A stretch of 48,420 nt of DNA from Tolypothrix brevis GSE-NOS-MK-07-07A. Its GTDB lineage: Bacteria; Cyanobacteriota; Cyanobacteriia; Cyanobacteriales; Nostocaceae. This document shows, piece after piece, positions 42,143 through 48,420 of the stretch (position 1 is its first letter; the number at the start of each line of letters is the position of its first letter). The stretch spans positions 1 to 48,420 of the forward strand of contig JAHHIJ010000044.1 of assembly GCA_019358985.1 (NCBI GenBank), given 5' to 3'. The notes under the pieces are model-generated. The model did not search any database and had not been told where the DNA came from. It was given only the letters and a program-made list of their open reading frames with translations. Made by a program: the position numbers and the translations under genes.

Positions 42143-42848
42143 AAAAGAATCCTGGTTGATGGCGAATTAAATTAAAGAATTCTTCGCGAGTTTTTTGCTC
42201 ATCTTGAAAGACACCTAACATGGCACTGGTAACAGTCCAAGAACCGGGTTTCTGCACACCCCTCATTACCATGCACATATGGCTAGCTTCCATGACAACA
42301 GCAACGCCTTGAGGTTCTAAAATAGTTTGAACGGCTTCGGCAATTTGGCGAGTAAGTCTTTCTTGTACTTGCAAGCGTCGGGAATACATCTCTACAATGC
42401 GGGCAAGCTTACTCAATCCTACTACTTTTTGGTTGGGGATATAAGCAACATGGGCTTTACCCATAAACGGTAGCATGTGGTGTTCGCACAAGCTGAAGAA
42501 ATTAATATCGCGGACTAACACCATCTCATTATGCCCTTCATCAAAGATGGCATCATTCACAAGGTCTTCTAGAGATTGGTTGTAACCGCTGGTAAGAAAC
42601 CGCATTGCTTCTGCTACGCGCTTGGGTGTTTTCAAAAGTCCCTCGCGTTCAGGATCTTCTCCCACACCCACTATAATAGAGCGCACGGCATCCTTCATTT
42701 GCTCCATGTGTTCCTCTGAGGGTTCATGCAAATTAGGTTTTCGTCCGTCGTGGGTATTGCGATCTGGTCTGGGATTGATGGCTTCTGACAAATCGGTAAT
42801 TAAAGGAGATTGAGAGGTATTGGAACCGTTGGAACGAGCAATAGTCAT
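42141..42848 (-). CDS. folE: GTP cyclohydrolase I
   Basis: A 235-residue enzyme that makes dihydroneopterin triphosphate from GTP, the first step of folate and tetrahydrobiopterin synthesis. [53 protein letters not shown] and [10 protein letters not shown] hold the zinc ligands (two Cys and a His). About 40 N-terminal residues are extra and of low complexity. It is downstream of the SDR gene on the same strand. Confidence 0.97.
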   Translation of the reverse strand: MTIARSNGSNTSQSPLITDLSEAINPRPDRNTHDGRKPNLHEPSEEHMEQMKDAVRSIIVGVGEDPEREGLLKTPKRVAEAMRFLTSGYNQSLEDLVNDAIFDEGHNEMVLVRDINFFSLCEHHMLPFMGKAHVAYIPNQKVVGLSKLARIVEMYSRRLQVQERLTRQIAEAVQTILEPQGVAVVMEASHMCMVMRGVQKPGSWTVTSAMLGVFQDEQKTREEFFNLIRHQPGFF

Positions 42849-42886
42849 AGAGGTAAGTCTTTGTTAGAGTTTGAATTACTTTTGGG

Positions 42887-42946
42887 TTATGAGTTATGAG
42901 TTATAGCTTATAAGTTATCAGTTATGAGTATTTAACTAACTCATAA
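42887..42946. repeat. Heptanucleotide repeats forming a hairpin between the SDR gene and folE
   Basis: TTATGAGTTA (42887-42896, repeated at 42894-42903) pairs with TAACTCATAA (42937-42946). GTTATGA heptads continue between. Confidence 0.75.
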
Positions 42947-42987
42947 TTCCTAACTTTTAATCCTAATTCCTAACTCAAGAGATGCAT

Positions 42988-43713
42988 TTACAAAATGCCT
43001 TTGCTAGGCATAAGAATCAATTCTTCAATAACAGCCTCTTGTGGTAACAGTGCGGTGTGAAGAATCGATTGAGCAACAATTTCTGGGGTTAACATATTTG
43101 TGCGGTCAAGTTTGACGCGGACAGTTTCTGTATCCCAGAGTTCGGTGTTGACAGAACCTGGACAAATAGCAGTGACGCGAATGCCGTGAGCGCGTTCTTC
43201 TTGTGCCAAAACTTGAGAAAGGGATATCAAACCAGCTTTGCTAACGCTGTATGCTCCCCAACTGGCAAAAGCTTGCTTGCCGGCAATAGAAGCGACATTG
43301 ATGATTGTGCCGTGTCCGCGATCGCGCATTGAAGGTAAAATCCCCAGAATGCACTGAAACACGCTGGTAAGATTTAAATCCATTACCTGCTGCCAGTCAG
43401 CTAACGGGGTTTCACTCAACGTCGCTGTGTATGCCATTCCAGCATTGTTGACTAAAATATCTATGTCCCCAAAGTCACGCGCGATCGCACTCATCGACTC
43501 TTGCACTTGGGCAACATTTGCTAGATCAACAGTATAAGCTTTCGCTGTCACATCTGCGTGTCTAGCTGCTACTGCTACTGCTTCCAATTTCTCAACAGAA
43601 CGGCTCACCAAAGCGACATCTATCCCCGCTTTCGCAAATGCCAATGCTGTTGCTTTGCCAATTCCACTGCTAGCTCCAGTAATCAGAGCGCGTCGTTTTT
43701 GCGTAAAATTCAT
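42988..43713 (-). CDS. Short-chain dehydrogenase/reductase
   Basis: A 241-residue SDR. The NAD(P) motif is TGASSGIGKATA (residues 11-22). NNAGMAY follows, then the catalytic Ser/Tyr/Lys in INVASIAGKQAFASWGAYSVSKAG. PGSVNTELWD comes after. It could act on a 3-oxoacyl or other carbonyl; substrate is not fixed. GGAG lies 6 bases before ATG 43713, so this start is preferred over one 39 bases upstream. It lies near ado, aar and accA on the same strand, as in other cyanobacteria. Confidence 0.93.
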   Translation of the reverse strand: MNFTQKRRALITGASSGIGKATALAFAKAGIDVALVSRSVEKLEAVAVAARHADVTAKAYTVDLANVAQVQESMSAIARDFGDIDILVNNAGMAYTATLSETPLADWQQVMDLNLTSVFQCILGILPSMRDRGHGTIINVASIAGKQAFASWGAYSVSKAGLISLSQVLAQEERAHGIRVTAICPGSVNTELWDTETVRVKLDRTNMLTPEIVAQSILHTALLPQEAVIEELILMPSKGIL

Positions 43714-44057
43714 GCTATCTCCAAATTTTTTGGTGCTTCGCAAACTGCACAACCACCTAATTACTCAAAACTTTCGCTTGACATAGATTAAAGAATTCGG
43801 AAAAATATGAGAAATTTCCCTTGTAAACTGCTATAGTAACTTGCCAAGGATTTATGTATATTCTCATTTTTAAGTTTTCCAAAGGAATACTATACAGATT
43901 TCGGCACCGAAATTCTTTGTCCGGAGTGAAAATTGATTAGTTAGTCATTGAAACACCAAAAATGTGAATACCTATGGCTGTTGAAGATTGTTAAAAATCT
44001 TTACATACCACAGGCAATTATAGCATTGCTGCAAAACGAATTAATTAGCCTATAGTC
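43714..44057. other. Intergenic stretch between accA and the SDR gene
   Basis: No gene or clear repeat is supported. It probably carries the promoter of the SDR gene and the 3' end of the accA transcript. Confidence 0.5.
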
Positions 44058-45041
44058 TTAAGAATGGGGAACTTCCGTGAAAACACCAATTTTGCGGAAT
44101 TTTTCATAACGCAATTGACGGCGTTCGGCAGGAGTTAAGCGGTAAAGTTCTTCCAAATTTTCCAGCAGAGCTTGTTTAAGAGTATTAACGGCTTTGAGAG
44201 GGTCAGAATGGGCACCACCAATGGGTTCAGGTAATATCTGGTCGATAATTCCCAAACCCTTGAGGTCATGTGATGTCATTTTTAAGACAGCGGCAGCTTG
44301 AGGAGCTTTGCTGGCATCTTTCCATAAAATGGCGGCACAGGCTTCGGGAGTAATTACGGTATAGACAGAATGTTCAAACATCATCAGGCGATCGCCTATG
44401 CCAATACCCAAGGCACCACCGGAACCACCTTCACCGATGACTGTGCAGATAATTGGCACATCTAGACAGAACATTTCTCGTAAATTGTAGGCGATCGCTT
44501 CTCCTGCACCTTGTCGTTCGGCGATTACCGTCGGCAAAGCGCCTGGAGTATCAATAAAGCATAAAATTGGCATCCCAAACCTGTTAGCATGTTCCATTAA
44601 GCGCATCGCTTTGCGATAACCGCCAGGGGTTGCCATGCCAAAGTTACGGGCAATATTATCTTTAGTGTCGCGTCCTTTTTGATGACCTAACATGACAATG
44701 GGCATTCCACTCAAACGACCTACACCACCCACTAAAGCCGGATCGTCAGATCCACAGCGATCGCCATGTAACTCCATCCATTCATCACTGATTGCCTGAA
44801 TATAATCAAGTGTACTAGGACGCCGGGGATGACGAGCCACTTGCAGCCGCTGAGACGGTGATAAACTAGTAAATATTTCCTCACGCAGTTCCATCGAACG
44901 AGCTTCTAATTTCCGAATTTCATTAGAGACATCAACGCCATTTTCTTCAGCAAGTAGACGAATCTGCTCAATTCGGCTAGCAAGTTCTGCCAGAGGCTTT
45001 TCAAAATCCAACAACAGCGGTTTGCGCTCAATAGTAGCCAT
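44058..45041 (-). CDS. accA: Acetyl-CoA carboxylase carboxyltransferase alpha subunit
   Basis: A 327-residue subunit of acetyl-CoA carboxylase, which makes malonyl-CoA for fatty-acid synthesis. [19 protein letters not shown], then [45 protein letters not shown] and [40 protein letters not shown] form the crotonase fold with oxyanion glycines. It is downstream of aar, separated by a heptanucleotide hairpin. The neighbourhood links precursor supply to alkane formation. Confidence 0.97.
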   Translation of the reverse strand: MATIERKPLLLDFEKPLAELASRIEQIRLLAEENGVDVSNEIRKLEARSMELREEIFTSLSPSQRLQVARHPRRPSTLDYIQAISDEWMELHGDRCGSDDPALVGGVGRLSGMPIVMLGHQKGRDTKDNIARNFGMATPGGYRKAMRLMEHANRFGMPILCFIDTPGALPTVIAERQGAGEAIAYNLREMFCLDVPIICTVIGEGGSGGALGIGIGDRLMMFEHSVYTVITPEACAAILWKDASKAPQAAAVLKMTSHDLKGLGIIDQILPEPIGGAHSDPLKAVNTLKQALLENLEELYRLTPAERRQLRYEKFRKIGVFTEVPHS

Positions 45042-45061
45042 AACTTAGGAAATAGAAAGTG

Positions 45062-45122
45062 GTTAGTGGTTAGTGGATAGTGGATAGTGGTTAGTGGGAG
45101 CGTTGTTCTACTAACCACTAAC
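45062..45122. repeat. Heptanucleotide repeats forming a hairpin between aar and accA
   Basis: GTTAGTGGTTAG (45062-45073) and CTAACCACTAAC (45111-45122) are perfect 12-base complements. GGATAGT heptads lie between. Confidence 0.85.
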
Positions 45123-45129
45123 AAGCTTA

Positions 45130-46149
45130 CTAAACCAGCAGTGGTCTAAATCCGTGTTTGACTGACACTTGACCGATCTGCTCCATTTTTTCTACCGTAA
45201 TCTGATTTCGCCCCCAAGAAAAGTTCGTATATAACTTCTCAAATTCGAGCAGCATTGATTCGGCGAAGCAAGCAAATAACTGCCTTGCGGGAACATCCAT
45301 ATTGACTATGTTCATAATTTTCCAGTCAATATCTAGAGAATGTTCGACAATGCCACCATTTAATACATGGACACCGGGATACTGAATTTTCATGGCGAGG
45401 TTTTTCGGATAGCCTCCATCAATCAGCAAACACGGTTGCTTCAAGACAGTGGGGTCAATTTCCATACCTTTGGGCATACTCGCAACCCAAACCACAATAT
45501 CAGCTTGTGGCAGTGCTTCATCCAAAGACATGATTTTACCCCGCCCTAGTTCATCTTGCAAATTTTGCAGGCGTTCGGAATTACGCGCTATCAGCAATAG
45601 TTCTTTAACATCACTTCTCGCATCTAGCCAGCGACAGATAGCACTACCAATATCTCCAGTAGCACCGCACACAGCAACAGTCGCGTTGTTCAGTTCAATT
45701 CCCAATTGCTTTGAGGCTTGCTCTACCTGCCGACAAATAATATAAGCTGTGTGAGTATTCCCAGTAGTGAAGCGTTCAAACTCTAGTTTAATATTGCGGA
45801 CTTGCCGAAACTGCTCCAAGTTAAAAGTTTCAAAAATAATTGAAGAAAACCCACCCAAAGCCGTGATATTTATGCCATTCTTTTGGGCATGAGACATGGC
45901 ATTAAGAATTTTACGGGTTGCTGCCTTGATGCGTCGAGTCGCTAGCATCTCCGGCAAAAAGCAAGATTCTACATAGCGTCCTTCAATTTTCTGCCCAGTA
46001 ATGCTGGTAACAGTAATAGTATCAACAATTTGCGGCGGGGCGCTGCACCAAAAATCTAAACCTTGATCGGCATATTCTGGGTAGCCCAATTCTTTAGCTA
46101 CCGCTTGTGCGTGTTCCAAACTAGTGAGATGTCCGATTAGACCAAACAT
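45130..46149 (-). CDS. aar: Long-chain acyl-ACP reductase
   Basis: A 339-residue enzyme that reduces acyl-ACP to fatty aldehyde with NADPH, the first step of cyanobacterial alkane synthesis. The start [40 protein letters not shown] is typical. [17 protein letters not shown] is the NADPH loop. Cys294 ([10 protein letters not shown]) is the expected acyl-thioester Cys. The aldehyde passes to the deformylating oxygenase encoded upstream. A 17-bp inverted repeat lies in the spacer to ado. Confidence 0.97.
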   Translation of the reverse strand: MFGLIGHLTSLEHAQAVAKELGYPEYADQGLDFWCSAPPQIVDTITVTSITGQKIEGRYVESCFLPEMLATRRIKAATRKILNAMSHAQKNGINITALGGFSSIIFETFNLEQFRQVRNIKLEFERFTTGNTHTAYIICRQVEQASKQLGIELNNATVAVCGATGDIGSAICRWLDARSDVKELLLIARNSERLQNLQDELGRGKIMSLDEALPQADIVVWVASMPKGMEIDPTVLKQPCLLIDGGYPKNLAMKIQYPGVHVLNGGIVEHSLDIDWKIMNIVNMDVPARQLFACFAESMLLEFEKLYTNFSWGRNQITVEKMEQIGQVSVKHGFRPLLV

Positions 46150-46236
46150 GTAGTGTTATTAACGTGTGCTTCAAAATAAAGCGTGGAATGAGTGTTATTA
46201 GTGGGGGGATGGGGGAAAGGGGAAGCACTTTGTGCA

Positions 46237-46322
46237 GGGTAAAGGGGAAAGGGTAAGAAAGATGTAGAATTCGTTTTTAAATAACTCTTTATTTCCATAC
46301 CTTTCCCCTTTCCCCTTTACCC
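46237..46322. repeat. 17-bp perfect inverted repeat between ado and aar
   Basis: GGGTAAAGGGGAAAGGG (46237-46253) pairs with CCCTTTCCCCTTTACCC (46306-46322). It is built from GGGGAAA/CCCCTTT short repeats. No T-run follows on the minus strand, so it may protect or uncouple the two messages instead of ending the first. Confidence 0.85.
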
Positions 46323-46366
46323 TTTTCCCCTCTGAAAATCCCCTGCTCCCCCACTCTGGGCAATAA

Positions 46367-47059
46367 TTAAGCGGCTGTAAGTCCGTAGGCTGACATACGC
46401 ATAATGTCGCGGGTGGTGAAACCGATATTACTTAAAGCTTCCCCGTATTGAATCATGAAGTCTTCTACCAAAGCTTCTTTTTCCATTGCCAAGGTGTGGG
46501 CATCTTTCTCAACTTTATTGAGCATTCTCCAGACGATGGGCAGGTTTTGACGATTTGCCTGTTCTAATTCAGCTTTGGATTCGGTAAAGTTTTCTTTCAA
46601 CCAAACTTCACCAAACTTGAGATGACTGTATTCTTCTTTTACCACACCTTCAGTGATTTTACGAGCAAAATCATCGGCAACGGGGATGTAGATATTGTAT
46701 GCAGCGATCGCAAAACATTCAATAATCAAAGATTGAATCAGCAGGCAAGTAACAACCTTACCCCCGGCTGCTGCATCTTGGAAATTTTGGTGCAAGGGAG
46801 AGAAAAACTCGCGGGCAAATTCCAGATCCGGTGTCACCTTGAGATTGCGTCCACAAGCTTCAAATCCCTTCTTGTGACGGCTTTCCATCTTAGATAGGCT
46901 AATTAGTTCATCCTTGCTTTCTGGCAGCATTTGAGCCAGTTTAATGTAATTTTCGTATGCTTCCTGTTCCCCTTCAATCACAATTGCATTAATCCGGCTG
47001 TAAGCATCTTTGTAAATTTCGCTTTGAAAATCAATTTCCGATTCGGCTGCAAGCTGCAT
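46367..47059 (-). CDS. ado: Aldehyde deformylating oxygenase
   Basis: A 230-residue ferritin-like di-iron enzyme that turns fatty aldehyde into alkane and formate. Iron ligands are visible: Glu31, Glu59, His62 ([11 protein letters not shown]), Glu114 (IIECFAI), Glu143 and His146 ([11 protein letters not shown]). AGGAG lies about 10 bases before ATG 47059. It is first of the ado, aar, accA series. Confidence 0.97.
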   Translation of the reverse strand: MQLAAESEIDFQSEIYKDAYSRINAIVIEGEQEAYENYIKLAQMLPESKDELISLSKMESRHKKGFEACGRNLKVTPDLEFAREFFSPLHQNFQDAAAGGKVVTCLLIQSLIIECFAIAAYNIYIPVADDFARKITEGVVKEEYSHLKFGEVWLKENFTESKAELEQANRQNLPIVWRMLNKVEKDAHTLAMEKEALVEDFMIQYGEALSNIGFTTRDIMRMSAYGLTAA

Positions 47060-47239
47060 GGAATGAACACTCCTGTAAATGTGAATCTAATTGATACCAG
47101 ACTTGAGTAGACCCTATCTTTTAGGGTAATAGTTGCTGTGATTTAATTTAACTTAACAACTTACTATGTTATAGATTAGCGGTTCTGTGGTGTCATGCTC
47201 TAGTGGTAGAGAAACAAATGCTTTAAGTAAGGAAAATTT

Positions 47240-48064
47240 ATGTCAAAACAAAGTTTGAATTTGAAATATACTGATTTTTTCAGCCTGGGAGTGCTTATTT
47301 TCGGAGCGTTTATCGTCCTTTTGCCACTGTTGCTTGTGTTTTTTATCTCCTTTGCTCCTTCTGGAGCATCTGTGGAAATTTTACCGAATAAGTTATCTTT
47401 CGCCAATTACCGCGATGCTTGGCAACAAGGTAATTTTTTGCTGGCATTTGCTAATTCTACCTTGGTGGCAGTCGCTGTGACGGCGTTTCAAATTGTGACT
47501 TCGGCATTAGCGGGTTACGCTTTAGCCCGGTTAAAATTTCGGGGTAAGCAAGCATTGCTGCTAATTATTTTGGCAACTTTGGTGATACCCTTTCAGTTAT
47601 TGGTGATTCCGATTTTTTTGGTGTTGAAGTGGGGACACCTGATAAACACTTACGGAGCCTTGATTTTACCGACTGCGGTTAATGGCTTTGGCATTTTTTT
47701 ATTACGTCAATATTTCCAAACAATTCCGGTAGAATTGGAAGAAGCAGCAGCGATAGATGGGGCAAACCGATTAGAAATTTTGTGGCGGGTGATGTTACCT
47801 TTAGCGCGTCCGGCTCTGGTAACATTGTTTTTGTTCACGTTTATCGGTGAATGGAACGATTTATTTAAGCCTTTAGTGTTTACGACGCGTCCAGAATTAA
47901 GAACAGTGCAACTTGCTTTGGCAGAGTTTCAAGAGCAATTTACGAATAATTGGTCTTTGATGATGGCGGCGGTAGCGATCGCTACTATCCCTGTGATGGT
48001 ATTATTCTTGATTGGGCAGCGTCAGTTTATTCAGGGTATTGCAACAACAGGGATAAAGAATTAA
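47240..48064 (+). CDS. Carbohydrate ABC transporter permease (MalG type)
   Basis: A 274-residue inner-membrane permease with six transmembrane helices. The EAA loop is complete: ELEEAAAIDGANRLEILWRVMLPLARPAL. The N-terminus (FFISFAPSGASVEILPNKLSFANYRDAW) and FLLRQYFQTIPVELEEAA are typical of the MalG-like subunit of sugar importers. The partner permease, binding protein and ATPase are not in the window. AAGGA precedes the ATG by 6 bases. Sugar is unknown. Confidence 0.93.
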   Translation: MSKQSLNLKYTDFFSLGVLIFGAFIVLLPLLLVFFISFAPSGASVEILPNKLSFANYRDAWQQGNFLLAFANSTLVAVAVTAFQIVTSALAGYALARLKFRGKQALLLIILATLVIPFQLLVIPIFLVLKWGHLINTYGALILPTAVNGFGIFLLRQYFQTIPVELEEAAAIDGANRLEILWRVMLPLARPALVTLFLFTFIGEWNDLFKPLVFTTRPELRTVQLALAEFQEQFTNNWSLMMAAVAIATIPVMVLFLIGQRQFIQGIATTGIKN

Positions 48065-48100
48065 AAACGCTAAAATTAGAATCTCTGACAATCAGGAAAT

Positions 48101-48352
48101 ATGCAAAAACTGGGTTTCATTTTAATTGTCCTGTCGTTTTTGCCGTGGCTCGCAATTCCTTTGGTTGTCCCATTTTTACCGCTTTCAGTTGCCCAAAAAG
48201 CGGCTTCTGTTCCTGTGTTGCTGGTTGTTGCGGAAATTTTGTTTTGGTTGGGTGTTCTGCTGGTGGGTAAAGAAGTCGCACAACGCTATCGGCAATACTT
48301 CACTTTGGGTTTTTTGAAGAAGCAGGTCAGAAAATTTATGCGTAAAAGGTAA
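48101..48352 (+). CDS. Small two-helix membrane protein after the sugar permease
   Basis: An 83-residue protein. Two hydrophobic helices (about residues 5-28 and 36-58) and a basic C-terminal tail (FLKKQVRKFMRKR) are visible. AGGAAAT is just before the ATG, and it starts 36 bases after the permease gene, so cotranscription is likely. It resembles small proteins annotated as transporter suppressors in cyanobacteria, but this is a weak match. Confidence 0.75.
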   Translation: MQKLGFILIVLSFLPWLAIPLVVPFLPLSVAQKAASVPVLLVVAEILFWLGVLLVGKEVAQRYRQYFTLGFLKKQVRKFMRKR

Positions 48353-48380
48353 TTGCACATCTTGCATCAACCGATGAAAA

Positions 48381-48420
48381 TCATGTCCGTTTAATTAGTA
48401 ATAATAAAAACACCGCAACC
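48381..48420 (+). repeat. ATCATGTCCGTTTAATTA-type repeat at the window edge
   Basis: ATCATGTCCGTTTAATTA followed by AATAATAAAAAC matches the starts of the repeat groups near 26516 and 33034. The window ends inside the element. Confidence 0.75.

Noticed and set aside
47195-47220. GCTCTAGTGGTAGAG resembling a tRNA D arm
   Set aside because: No anticodon, T arm or acceptor stem can be built around it.

Overview
The window looks like a chromosome segment of a filamentous, probably heterocyst-forming cyanobacterium (Nostocales type). The sequence-level reasons are the many GCGATCGC (HIP1) octamers, heptanucleotide short tandem repeats between genes, many small palindromic repeats, a photosystem I gene (psaK), and an alkane-biosynthesis pair (ado, aar) next to accA. 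The species cannot be named from the sequence alone.

Layout. 0.1-11 kb: an IS630 transposase scrap, a PMT-type glycosyltransferase, a GHL10-type glycoside hydrolase, a lipoprotein sorbosone dehydrogenase, a cupin, a HEAT-repeat protein, a GNAT acetyltransferase, two small membrane proteins and an AmpG-like permease. 11.4-28.2 kb: a DNA phosphorothioation (Dnd) island. Its modification half is a putative methyltransferase, dndE, dndD and dndC on the minus strand, with dndB divergent on the plus strand. After a dead TnpB element and a di-haem cytochrome peroxidase, a minus-strand series follows: dnd-associated protein 4, a frameshifted Uma2 nuclease, a second Rad50/DndD-like ATPase, a 57-residue protein and a DEAH helicase of the Dnd restriction type. 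No dndA or dndF/G/H is visible in the window. 28.3-35.7 kb: lexA with a good LexA box, argF, tRNA-Thr, trmJ, a membrane-anchored beta-lactamase-fold serine hydrolase, dprA, and a DUF1400-SGNH hydrolase. 35.8-41.2 kb: an HGSNAT-like acyltransferase, a cluster of nested miniature elements, a DUF1636 ferredoxin-like protein, a HigBA-type toxin-antitoxin pair, a site-2 protease and psaK. 41.4-48.4 kb: trpF, folE, an SDR, accA, aar, ado, then a sugar ABC permease with a small membrane protein.

How the parts work together. DndC/D/E (with a cysteine desulfurase encoded elsewhere) would put sulfur into the DNA backbone and DndB would regulate them. The helicase, 57-residue protein and second ATPase are the best candidates for the part that attacks unmodified DNA. 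They lie directly downstream of lexA on the same strand. A miniature element with TA target duplication has landed between the 57-residue gene and the ATPase gene. Removing it in silico restores a TAATG stop/start overlap, so the two were once translationally coupled. In the 41-47 kb block, accA, aar and ado join fatty-acid precursor supply to alkane formation.

A second theme is repeat traffic. At least a dozen copies of a modular palindrome (GTAGAGACG arms, variable core), an 88-bp TA-flanked miniature element, and heptanucleotide repeats arranged as hairpins fill the spacers. In several places they supply stop codons, a Shine-Dalgarno sequence, a signal-peptide core or in-frame protein inserts.
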